From Pseudomonas viridiflava (lineage in GTDB: Bacteria; Pseudomonadota; Gammaproteobacteria; Pseudomonadales; Pseudomonadaceae), in assembly GCF_900590885.1 (NCBI RefSeq), contig NZ_UUON01000045.1, positions 62,001-126,000 on the forward strand: 64,000 bases of DNA. Direction: 5' to 3'. This document shows, in pieces, positions 51,397 to 59,446 of this stretch. How positions within the stretch are numbered: the first letter of the stretch is position 1; every line of letters begins with the position of its first letter. The position numbers and the translations under genes were made by a program. The notes beneath the pieces were generated by a model. The model searched no databases. It was not told where the DNA came from and saw only the letters and a program-made list of their open reading frames with translations.

Positions 51397-52691
51397 CGGG
51401 TGTTCACCTTTAAATCAAGGGTTGGCTGCGGCGCGCGTTCACGGTCACTGGCGCCGGGCTTGAGGAAAATCGTCAGCACCACCGCCAGCATCAACGCGCC
51501 GCTCATCAGCAGGTACGAAGCGCCGGGCGAGCCGGTGCTGCTATTGAGGTAACCCACCAGGTAGGAGCCGCCGAACGAGCCGAGGGCGCCCATGCTGTTG
51601 ATCAGCGCCATGGCGCCACCGGCCACGTTGGCGGGCAGGATCTCCGGGACGATGGCAAAAAACGGCCCGTAGGGCGCATACATGCAGGCGCCGGCAATCA
51701 CCAGCAGGGTGTAGGACCACCAGAAGTGTTCGGCGCCCAGCACGTAGGAGGCGTAGAAGGCGATGGAGGCGATCAGCAGCGGCGGCCACACAAAGCGTTT
51801 ACGCTTTTGCAGTTTGTCCGAGCCCCAGCTCACCACCAGCATGCCGATCACCGCCGCCAGGTAAGGCAGCGCCGAAAGCCAGCCGGCTTCGACCATGTCC
51901 ATCTGCAGGCCTTGCTTGAGGATCGACGGCAGCCACAACACAAAGCCGTACACGCCGATGCTCCAGCAGAAAAACTGCAGCGCGAGGATGATCACCTTGG
52001 GCGAGCGGAACGCTTCGGCGTAATTCTTCACCGCCTTGATGCCGACCTGCTCGGCGGCCAGCGCGGTTTCCAGGTCGTGTTTCTCGCTGTCGCTCAGCCA
52101 CTTGGCATCCTTGGGACGCTCGTCGGCCAGCTTCCACCAGATAAACGCCCAGAGCACCGCCGGCAGGCCTTCGATGATAAACATCCAGCGCCAGCTGAAA
52201 TGCTGCACCAGGTAACCCGAGACCACCGACATCCACAGCATGGTCACCGGGTTGCCGAGGATCAGGAAGGTATTGGCGCGCGAGCGTTCGGCGCGGGTGA
52301 ACCAGTGGCACAGGTACACCAGCATGGCCGGCATCACCGCCGCTTCGACCACGCCGAGCATGAAGCGAATCACGATCAGCATGTAGGCGTTGGACACCAC
52401 GCCCGTCAGGGTGGCCAGGCCGCCCCAGAGGATCAGGCTGACGAAGATCAGCTTCTTGACGCTGCGCTTTTGCGCGTAGATAGCCCCCGGTACCTGGAAG
52501 AAAAAGTAGCCGAGGAAAAACAGCGCGCCCAGCAACGACGACATGCCGGGGGTGATCATCAGGTCTTCGGCCATCCCGGAGGCGGCGGCGAAGCCATAGT
52601 TGGCGCGGTCCAGGTACGCCAGGCTGTAGGTGATAAAGACGATGGGCATGATGTACCACCAACGGCGGGTGGCGAGTTTCACGGTTTCCAT
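51393..52691 (-). CDS. kguT: KguT, 2-ketogluconate transporter (MFS)
   Basis: A 432-residue major-facilitator protein of the anion:cation symporter group with about 12 transmembrane helices. Family marks are IVFITYSLAYLDRANYGFAAASGMAEDL near the N-terminus, FLGYFFFQVPGAIYAQKRSVK (motif A region) and RFMLGVVEAAVMPAMLVYL. It imports 2-ketogluconate formed in the periplasm. It lies 45 bp after kguK and overlaps kguD. Confidence 0.9.
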   Translation of the reverse strand: METVKLATRRWWYIMPIVFITYSLAYLDRANYGFAAASGMAEDLMITPGMSSLLGALFFLGYFFFQVPGAIYAQKRSVKKLIFVSLILWGGLATLTGVVSNAYMLIVIRFMLGVVEAAVMPAMLVYLCHWFTRAERSRANTFLILGNPVTMLWMSVVSGYLVQHFSWRWMFIIEGLPAVLWAFIWWKLADERPKDAKWLSDSEKHDLETALAAEQVGIKAVKNYAEAFRSPKVIILALQFFCWSIGVYGFVLWLPSILKQGLQMDMVEAGWLSALPYLAAVIGMLVVSWGSDKLQKRKRFVWPPLLIASIAFYASYVLGAEHFWWSYTLLVIAGACMYAPYGPFFAIVPEILPANVAGGAMALINSMGALGSFGGSYLVGYLNSSTGSPGASYLLMSGALMLAVVLTIFLKPGASDRERAPQPTLDLKVNTR

Positions 52692-52736
52692 AGGGTTGCT
52701 CCTGAGCTTGTTGTAGTTGTGGCAACAGGGTGTGGG

Positions 52737-53678
52737 TCATGCAACGGATCGGCTGGGCAGCTCTTGGCGTGTGGGCAGGCCTTCCATATCGCCGCGGCTT
52801 TGCACGGCGCGGCTGCCGATCCAGTTGCCGCGCTGTACCGCTTCGGGGAAGCTGAGGTTTTCCAGCAGGGCGCTGATCATGCCGACGGCAAAACCATCAC
52901 CGGCGCCGACGGTGTCGACCACCTTGTCGACGCGCACGGCGGCGACAAAGCCCTGGTCCATGTGGGTGCGGTAATAGGCACCGTCCGCGCCCAGCTTGAT
53001 CGCCACGGCTTCGGCGCCCTGGTCGAGGTAAAACGCGGCGATGTCCGCCGGGTCGTCGTAACCGGTCAGCAAACGGCCTTCGCCCAGGCCCGGCAAAACC
53101 CAGTCGGCCAGGCTGGCGAGGTGGTTGATTTCGCGGATCATCTGCGCCTGGCTGGCCCACAGCGACGGGCGCAGGTTGGGGTCGAACGACACGCTGCGCC
53201 CGGCCTTGCGCATCTGCGTCATCAGCTCCACGGACAGCTCGCGCGTGGCCTCGGACAACGCCGGCGGAATACCGGTGGCGTGCAGATGGCGCGCCTGCAA
53301 CAGCGCGGGGCTGATGGCGGCGATGGAGAGGTGGCTGGCCGCCGAACCCTTGCGAAAGTACTCCACCTGCGGGTCGGCGCCGGCGTCCTCGCGGGACTTG
53401 AACTGAAAACCGGTGGGCTGCAGCGGGTCGACCGCCACGTGCCGGCAATCCAGGCCTTCTTTTTGCAGTGTGTCGACCACAAAACGCCCGAGGGAATCAT
53501 TGCCCACGCGGCTCAGCCAGGCCACGTTGAAACCCAGGCGCGACAGGCCGATGGCCACGTTGCTGTCGGCGCCGGCAATGCGTTTGTGAAAGTGTGCGAC
53601 TTGGGCCAGGTCGCCGGTTTGCTCGGCGACAAACATCGCCATGGTTTCACCAAACGACAAAATATCGATGTCAGACAT
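52737..53678 (-). CDS. kguK: KguK, 2-ketogluconate kinase (PfkB family)
   Basis: Phosphorylates 2-ketogluconate at C-6. 313 residues of the ribokinase/PfkB fold. Visible are FGETMAMFVAEQ, the substrate site AGADSNVAIGLSRLG (about 36), NLRPSLW in FDPNLRPSLWAS, and the signature DTVGAGDGFAVGMISALLE (about 255) holding the catalytic Asp. The start at 53678 overlaps the kguE stop by 8 bp (ATGTCTGA), so translation is coupled. Second gene of the operon. Confidence 0.92.
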   Translation of the reverse strand: MSDIDILSFGETMAMFVAEQTGDLAQVAHFHKRIAGADSNVAIGLSRLGFNVAWLSRVGNDSLGRFVVDTLQKEGLDCRHVAVDPLQPTGFQFKSREDAGADPQVEYFRKGSAASHLSIAAISPALLQARHLHATGIPPALSEATRELSVELMTQMRKAGRSVSFDPNLRPSLWASQAQMIREINHLASLADWVLPGLGEGRLLTGYDDPADIAAFYLDQGAEAVAIKLGADGAYYRTHMDQGFVAAVRVDKVVDTVGAGDGFAVGMISALLENLSFPEAVQRGNWIGSRAVQSRGDMEGLPTRQELPSRSVA

Positions 53679-54453
53679 GGGCGTTTTCCTCTCGAGGTTG
53701 GCCAAGGCGGGCGAGGGCGGCGACCTGCTGTGCGGTGACCTCGATCAGGTCATCGCCCTGCAGCGGGAATTCCACGGCCCGGGTAATGCCTTGAGTCATG
53801 TGCTTGAGCAGTTGTTCCCACAGATGCAGGTCGGTGGCGCCGGGCGGCAGCGCCACCAGCTTGCCGTCGGCGCGGCGGGCCACGGCCTTGCAGTGCAGGT
53901 AGTCCACATGCCGGCCCAGCAGGCGCGCGGCGGTCAGGGCGGATTGGTCCTGCCACTGCCAGTTGCCGATATCGAAGGTCATCTTCACCGACAGGCCCAG
54001 GCGTTCGACTTCGCTGAAGAAACGCTGCATCGGCTCGATCCGCCCGCCGTGCAGGGTCTGGTCGTTTTCCACCAGCAGTTGGATCGGGTGGCGTTGCAGC
54101 AGGGCGTGCAGGCTCTCCAGGTCATTGGTGTCGGTGAAGTAACCGAGGGAGACTTTCAACCAGCGCGCGCCGAAGGCCTGGGCGCGGTCCAGGGTGGCGT
54201 TGAGTTCAGCGTTCGGCTGGGCGCGGCCGGCGACCCACAATTCCAAAGGCGATGAGAACACTGATTCCAGGCCTTGCTCGGCGGCAGCATTGGCCAGTTC
54301 GGCGGGCTGTTCGCGGGTCAGCAATTCTTCACGCCATTCGATGCGCTGGGCGCCGGCGGCCGCCAGCAACTCGACAAAACTCAGCTGGCCACGCTGGCGA
54401 ACCAGGTCGGCGCCGTAGCTGGAGAGGCTGATGGAGACGGGGTATTTGTGCAT
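53671..54453 (-). CDS. kguE: KguE, sugar phosphate isomerase/epimerase-like protein
   Basis: First gene of the kgu operon, 260 residues with the xylose-isomerase-like TIM barrel (AP-endonuclease 2 fold). Characteristic parts are GAQRIEWREELLT (about 36), LLVENDQTLHGGRIEP (about 130) and KMTFDIGNWQWQDQSALTAA (about 156). The exact reaction in 2-ketogluconate use is not established. A PtxS operator lies 14 bp upstream of its start. Confidence 0.87.
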   Translation of the reverse strand: MHKYPVSISLSSYGADLVRQRGQLSFVELLAAAGAQRIEWREELLTREQPAELANAAAEQGLESVFSSPLELWVAGRAQPNAELNATLDRAQAFGARWLKVSLGYFTDTNDLESLHALLQRHPIQLLVENDQTLHGGRIEPMQRFFSEVERLGLSVKMTFDIGNWQWQDQSALTAARLLGRHVDYLHCKAVARRADGKLVALPPGATDLHLWEQLLKHMTQGITRAVEFPLQGDDLIEVTAQQVAALARLGQPREENAHV

Positions 54454-54466
54454 TGTTGTTTACCTC

Positions 54467-54480
54467 TGAAACCGGTTTCA
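54467..54480. promoter_or_regulatory. PtxS operator upstream of kguE
   Basis: TGAAACCGGTTTCA, the perfect 14-bp palindrome known as the PtxS target. It lies between ptxS and kguE, 14 bp before the kguE start, so PtxS bound here would block the kgu operon until 2-ketogluconate releases it. Confidence 0.92.
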
Positions 54481-54498
54481 TTTTTGTAGATAAAAATA

Positions 54499-55512
54499 TC
54501 AGATGCGCTGCGTTGAGCCGCGAACGATCAGTTCAGGCAGGAAATCCAGGGTGCGCTTCGGCGCGTCGTCACCGCGCAGGCGCTTGAGCAAACAGTCGAA
54601 GGCGCTGGCGCCAATCGCCTCGGTGGGTTGGGCGAGGGCGGTGATGCCGGTGCCCACCAGCGGGTACCAGTCCAGGTCATCCAGGGCGATCAAACCGACG
54701 TCTTTAAACAGCTCGCAGCCCAGCGCCTTGAGTGCGTGGGTACAGGCCAGCGCGGCGATCCCGTTGGCACAGAACAACGCCTTGGGGCCGGGTTTGGCGA
54801 GGAAGGCTTGCAGGTGCGTTTGCAGCGCGTCATCCAGTTCCAGCACCGCGCCGGTCAGGCCTGCGCGGGCGGCGATTTCGGCCTTGAAACTGGCCAGGCG
54901 CTCCAGGCGCGAACTGGTGCCGTCGGTGGCTTCGCTCACCAGCAGCACATCGCGGTAACCCTGCTGTTGCAGGTGCTCCACGGCCATGCGCACGGCGGCA
55001 GGGTTGTCCAAACCGACCAGATCGCTGTGCAGCGGCTCGACCTTGCGGTCCACCAGCACCAGGGGCATTTCGCGCTGCAATTCCAGTAACTGGTCGAGGT
55101 GATGGCCGAGGGTGTTCACGATCAGCCCTTCGATGTTGTACGAACGCAGCGCGGCCAGGTGCTGGCGCTCTTGTTCGTCATCGCGGTCGGTGTTGCACAC
55201 CACCAGGCTGTAGCCGTGTTGGCGGCAGGCGGTTTCGACGCCGTGCATCACGGCAATGGAATAGGGGTTGCGGATATCGGCCACCAGCATGCCGATCAGG
55301 CGGGTGCGACCACGTTTCAAGCCACGGGCCATCTGGTTCGGGCGGTAGCCGAGTTGCTCGATTGCTTGCTCGATGCGCAGGGCAATGGCGTCGGAGAGCA
55401 GGGCGCGGTCATCGCCGATAAAGCGCGACACGCTGGCCTTGGACACCCCGGCGCGCTTGGCGACGTCGAGCATGGTGACGCGGCTGCGCTGAGCGGCGGA
55501 AAAAGTAGTCAC
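54499..55512 (-). CDS. ptxS: PtxS, LacI-family repressor of 2-ketogluconate use
   Basis: A 337-residue regulator. The LacI helix-turn-helix is at 14-60 (MLDVAKRAGVSKASVSRFIG, LGYRPNQMARGLKRGRTRLI), followed by the sugar-binding domain (IGMLVADIRNPYSIAVMHGV). PtxS represses the kgu genes and its own gene; 2-ketogluconate is the inducer. Translation probably starts at the GTG at 55512. Two identical operators flank the gene at 54467 and 55566. Confidence 0.93.
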   Translation of the reverse strand: MTTFSAAQRSRVTMLDVAKRAGVSKASVSRFIGDDRALLSDAIALRIEQAIEQLGYRPNQMARGLKRGRTRLIGMLVADIRNPYSIAVMHGVETACRQHGYSLVVCNTDRDDEQERQHLAALRSYNIEGLIVNTLGHHLDQLLELQREMPLVLVDRKVEPLHSDLVGLDNPAAVRMAVEHLQQQGYRDVLLVSEATDGTSSRLERLASFKAEIAARAGLTGAVLELDDALQTHLQAFLAKPGPKALFCANGIAALACTHALKALGCELFKDVGLIALDDLDWYPLVGTGITALAQPTEAIGASAFDCLLKRLRGDDAPKRTLDFLPELIVRGSTQRI

Positions 55513-55565
55513 GAAAGCAGGCCTTTCTTATTGGATTTATAGGTTTCATTGCTTTCAAACAGCGA

Positions 55566-55579
55566 TGAAACCGGTTTCA
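55566..55579. promoter_or_regulatory. PtxS operator upstream of ptxS
   Basis: Second exact TGAAACCGGTTTCA, 53 bp upstream of the ptxS start codon. It fits autorepression. The remaining bases up to 55785 hold nothing else that I can recognise. Confidence 0.9.
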
Positions 55580-55785
55580 TAAGATGCCAGGCAACCCATT
55601 TCGTCAAGGAATTTTTGTGAAAAACAGACCGGGGTCAACTTAGGAAACCGACGAGCGGATAGGCCTACCTGTTAGTTCTGACAGTATCCGGCCACGGGCT
55701 TTAGGCGTTTAATTTTTCCTAACAACAGACAGGTACGTAGTTCGCTCCTGGCTTGGCGTAGTGAACCTAATCCTGAGGTTGCGAC

Positions 55786-56973
55786 ATGTCTACTATCCCT
55801 GGTTTGGCTCCTTTGACAATTGCGGGTGTGAGTACCACTGACGGCAGAGGGGTGGTGCCGCAAGCGTTAATGTTGGCGCCGCTTATCTGCCAGATTCCCA
55901 GGTGGGCCCCAGAGCCCTCAGTGGGCTCGCCCCCGCACGTAGTCGAACTCTTTGGCATCAGCAATGGCACTGTAACGCTACTTGACACCTTGGTTGTGGG
56001 GCCGCCACCGCCACCGATTCTCAACTTTTATAATCTCACCATCAGCCTGGCATACATGCGCAGTGCACCCTCTCGCGTGGTGCAGCTTTACTACACCGTT
56101 ACCACGGAGGGCGGTTCGAATAGTATGCTGCCGACCATCCCGGTCACCTTTGACCTGGACCCTCCGAGGCGTCTGCTGCCGACCGATGTGCTGCAGTTTG
56201 TGGTGCCGCCCGTACCGGCGCTCGACAACGCCTACCTGCAGAATAACCCGCGTGTAGCCTTCAACCTCCCCGTCTATAACATCGCGGCACCGGGTGACCG
56301 GGTCGAACTGTTTTTATCCAACCAGGCAAATCCTGCTCCCAATCTGCCTGCCGCCGGGGGAGCGCTGGTGAACTTTGCCACTTCGCCCTGGACCGTATCG
56401 CTGGATGCCGCTGCCTTTCGCGCGCTGAGCAATGGCCCGGCGTATGTGTTCTACAAGATATTTGACGCCACCGGTAACTTCAGCACCCGAAGTATCGGCC
56501 TGCCTTTTAATGTCAACCTGGGCACGGTAGTTCCGACCCCGTCTATTACGCTGCCAGCGCCGCGGGTGCAACACACATTAACCAATGGTTACTTGAACTG
56601 TACCTCGGTGCCCAGCGTGATGGCCGGTGTTATCTGGTTGATTTCCCCAATAAACGCCATACAAGTAGGTGATGAACTGAGGTGTGTGTGGCAGGGGTAT
56701 AACGAAAATAACTGGGAAACGCAAAATCCGAATGTGGTGTTCCAGCGTTCATTGCTGTGGACACAGCAAAATGTAACAACAGGCGCGACGGTTGTAGTCG
56801 ATTCCTTCGACACGACATTGTTTCCTCTGCGCAGGTTTACATCGGCCACCTTTACTTATGAGGTGTGGCGCAACGGTGTAAGAGTGGGCGTGTCGCAGCC
56901 CGGGCGTGTGCGAGTTGATCTGACTTACTCCACAGGCTGTTATTGCACGCCGCGCGGCATTGTATGTAATTGA
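55786..56973 (+). CDS. Uncharacterised beta-rich repeat protein A
   Basis: A 395-residue protein with no recognised function and no signal peptide. It is rich in Pro, Thr, Val and Asn, with alternating hydrophobic strands. An Ig-like module spans about residues 140-250 (ALDNAYLQNNPRVAFNLPVY ... VFYKIFDATGNFSTRSIGLP). The C-terminal part starts at GYLNCTSVPSVMAGV (about 267) and ends in a cysteine cluster (GCYCTPRGIVCN). Both parts resemble the next gene's product. The DNA around 56570-57150 looks less GC-rich than its surroundings. The ATG has GAGG 7 bp upstream. Confidence 0.7.
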   Translation: MSTIPGLAPLTIAGVSTTDGRGVVPQALMLAPLICQIPRWAPEPSVGSPPHVVELFGISNGTVTLLDTLVVGPPPPPILNFYNLTISLAYMRSAPSRVVQLYYTVTTEGGSNSMLPTIPVTFDLDPPRRLLPTDVLQFVVPPVPALDNAYLQNNPRVAFNLPVYNIAAPGDRVELFLSNQANPAPNLPAAGGALVNFATSPWTVSLDAAAFRALSNGPAYVFYKIFDATGNFSTRSIGLPFNVNLGTVVPTPSITLPAPRVQHTLTNGYLNCTSVPSVMAGVIWLISPINAIQVGDELRCVWQGYNENNWETQNPNVVFQRSLLWTQQNVTTGATVVVDSFDTTLFPLRRFTSATFTYEVWRNGVRVGVSQPGRVRVDLTYSTGCYCTPRGIVCN

Positions 56974-57120
56974 TTGGGTTTTGATGGGTGCAGGGCGGCG
57001 TCGATTAAGCGATGTGCGTGAGCCCTGCGCATTCAAAAGGTTCGTGGTTGATGCACTTGGGTTTATTCAATCGACGAAGTGAGCAGTTGTTCTAGTAACT
57101 TAATTAGCCGGAGCAAGAAG

Positions 57121-59199
57121 ATGGACAGAACAAACAGAGATATTATTAACGCCTTTGTGCCGAATCTTCCCGCGAGCTACAGCCCCACTCGAATGAATGC
57201 CGGTACATTTGTAGGTGAAGTTCCTGGTTATACCGGGTTACTCACAAGGAATGCCGCGAAAGGTCAACTGACTGATCTGAACATCCCCGTTTGGTTTCCC
57301 GCCAGTGCTAATCCGGCCGAGCCCGATGTGGTCACGATTCAGATTCAACCCTATCGTGACCTCAGCAGTTTCGCTGATGTCGCTGCAGAGGACCTGTATT
57401 TCGCAACCGGTGGCGTGCAATATTCCGTGACGACCGTCAATCCAGCCGATCCTTTTGTCGTGCCGATTCCCGAAGCCTTACGTCCGCCGGGCGTATGGTT
57501 GGTTAGATACACTGTGCTTAGCCGAGACACGGGCAACGACAATACCTCAGTCCCACAACTGCTGATCGTTGACGGGACGGCACCCTATGACCGTTCTGGC
57601 GATCGGCCTCCTGCACCGACGCTTCCCGCGGGGGCGCCGAACCCTATCGACCAGGCCTATTTCCAGGGCCAGCCAAACCAGACCGTGAATTTTCCGATTT
57701 CTTACGCCCTCACCGACGGGAAAGCCTCGGACGATCTCGTCGAGGTGTACTTCGGCGATTCGGATACGCCGATCGTAATTGCAGGGAGCACCAGGAATCT
57801 GATTGACCCCGCCACGCCAACCACCATTCCCTTGCCGCTGAGTGCAGTACTGGCTGCACAGGCGTCGGGTAACTTTGACCTGCGCTATCGATTGTTCGAC
57901 GTTGCCGGAAACCCGTCGCAAGAGTCGTATCGGCTGCGGCTGCCAGGTTTGTCCCAGGCCCCCGTGCCCGCCGGCTTTCAGCCTGCGTTGGTTGACCTTG
58001 CCGTACCCGGTGACGGGCTGATTCATCTTAATGATGTGGCGACTAATACCGGCATTATCGTGCGGGTTCCTGCCTTTACCAATGCTCAACCCACAGACCA
58101 GATCATCGTTACCTTGACCTCGGTGAATGGTTCAATACCGCTGTCGCTTCCTGTCGGTACGAGTGTTTTTCCGATCCCATTCCAGTTCGGCACTGCTAAC
58201 GCGACGACGCTCTACGGGGCCGGACCAGGCGACGTGGCCGTAACCGCGACTTACACCGTAAATCGCGGCGGGAACACTTTCCCGGCGGTGCCGTTAAGTA
58301 CCCCGTTCAATCTGAACCTGGCTGTTGCAGGGCCGAATCCTAACCCCATCCCTCCAGGGCCGAACGGTATAAACGTCGACCTGCTGCCGGTCGTGGTCGA
58401 GGCCATTCGCCCTGGCGGTGTGTTCGGGCCGCCCAACCTTCTGGAAGCGGTCGATGTCAACCGCGATGCAAGAGCGCGAATCCCGCTGTGGACGGCCGCC
58501 GTATTACCCGATGCGCAACTGCCGTTCACGATTACTTTGAATTATGGTGGTCGTGTTTATACGCAAGACGTAACAGCCATGCCGCCGGGTCGGGAGGTGA
58601 TATTCACAATTCCGTTCGCCGATATCCTCGCGTTGGGTGGCCCGACTCAACAGGCGTTTTATACCGTCAGTCGCCTTGGAAATCCTAACCCGCAGCGTTC
58701 GGTCGATACCACGGTCACTGTAAACTCTGCGATATTGCAAATGGACGCGCCAGTTGTTCGGGCCCCGAACACTACAACTCCAATTACACTGGTCAACTGC
58801 AATAGTCTGCTTCCGATCAATACCGGCGCACTCAGAGTATTTATCCCACCTTCCCCGTACTTGTCGCTAAACGAACCGGTTAATGTGACCTACGTAGGCG
58901 CCCAAGGTAATAATACCGGTGCCCCGCCAACTTTGCCGCCCGTCGTTCAAAGTTTCGCTGTGCCTAATGCTACTGCACTGCGTCTTGGTTTCGAAGTGAG
59001 TCTAGGCAGTCCCGCAGTGTTGTATAACCCGGTCAATGCCAATACTGGTCTTCTAAACTCCGGGTCTGCAAGCGTGACTGTTTCAACTCTGTATCAGGGG
59101 CAAACAGTGAGCTCTCTTCCTTACGTAGTAAGGGTAAGAGGATTCAGGCCGGGTACTGCCCCTGCCGCCTACTACTGCGATGGCGCGCGTATTCCATAG
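57121..59199 (+). CDS. Uncharacterised beta-rich repeat protein B
   Basis: A 692-residue relative of the preceding protein, about twice as long, also without a signal peptide. At least four beta-sandwich-like modules can be traced; the one near 175-275 (PIDQAYFQGQPNQTVNFPIS ... LRYRLFDVAGNPSQESYRLR) aligns with that of protein A. The last module begins LVNCNSLLPINTG (about 570) and ends AYYCDGARIP, again matching protein A (LNC... to YxC). A Pro-rich hinge sits near 410 (GPNPNPIPPGPNG). The ATG at 57121 has GGAG 8 bp upstream. Adhesin, structural or binding roles are possible; none is shown. Confidence 0.7.
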   Translation: MDRTNRDIINAFVPNLPASYSPTRMNAGTFVGEVPGYTGLLTRNAAKGQLTDLNIPVWFPASANPAEPDVVTIQIQPYRDLSSFADVAAEDLYFATGGVQYSVTTVNPADPFVVPIPEALRPPGVWLVRYTVLSRDTGNDNTSVPQLLIVDGTAPYDRSGDRPPAPTLPAGAPNPIDQAYFQGQPNQTVNFPISYALTDGKASDDLVEVYFGDSDTPIVIAGSTRNLIDPATPTTIPLPLSAVLAAQASGNFDLRYRLFDVAGNPSQESYRLRLPGLSQAPVPAGFQPALVDLAVPGDGLIHLNDVATNTGIIVRVPAFTNAQPTDQIIVTLTSVNGSIPLSLPVGTSVFPIPFQFGTANATTLYGAGPGDVAVTATYTVNRGGNTFPAVPLSTPFNLNLAVAGPNPNPIPPGPNGINVDLLPVVVEAIRPGGVFGPPNLLEAVDVNRDARARIPLWTAAVLPDAQLPFTITLNYGGRVYTQDVTAMPPGREVIFTIPFADILALGGPTQQAFYTVSRLGNPNPQRSVDTTVTVNSAILQMDAPVVRAPNTTTPITLVNCNSLLPINTGALRVFIPPSPYLSLNEPVNVTYVGAQGNNTGAPPTLPPVVQSFAVPNATALRLGFEVSLGSPAVLYNPVNANTGLLNSGSASVTVSTLYQGQTVSSLPYVVRVRGFRPGTAPAAYYCDGARIP

Positions 59200-59218
59200 G
59201 CCAGCGTGCAGTGATGTT

Positions 59219-59256
59219 GCCAAAGAGGGGTGAGGCCCTCTTTGGCGTATTTTATT
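59219..59256 (+). terminator. Intrinsic terminator after protein B
   Basis: GCCAAAGAGGG / CCCTCTTTGGC stem with a short loop followed by GTATTTTATTT. It separates protein B from the autotransporter, which therefore has its own promoter in the following 190 bp. Confidence 0.75.
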
Positions 59257-59446
59257 TGTGTGTGGTTTAACGGGTTTAAGGGTGATGTTTCTTATTGGCC
59301 TTGTTGATTTTTTTTATGCAAGTTGAGGAAAAGTCCTACAGATTTAAGGCGTCTGCTGGTGAATCATGGCGCCGCTTGATTGGTTGGGTCCCACGAGATT
59401 TAGAACCCTCCCTATCGTTTACTGAAGGTACTAGAGGTTCATTAAT

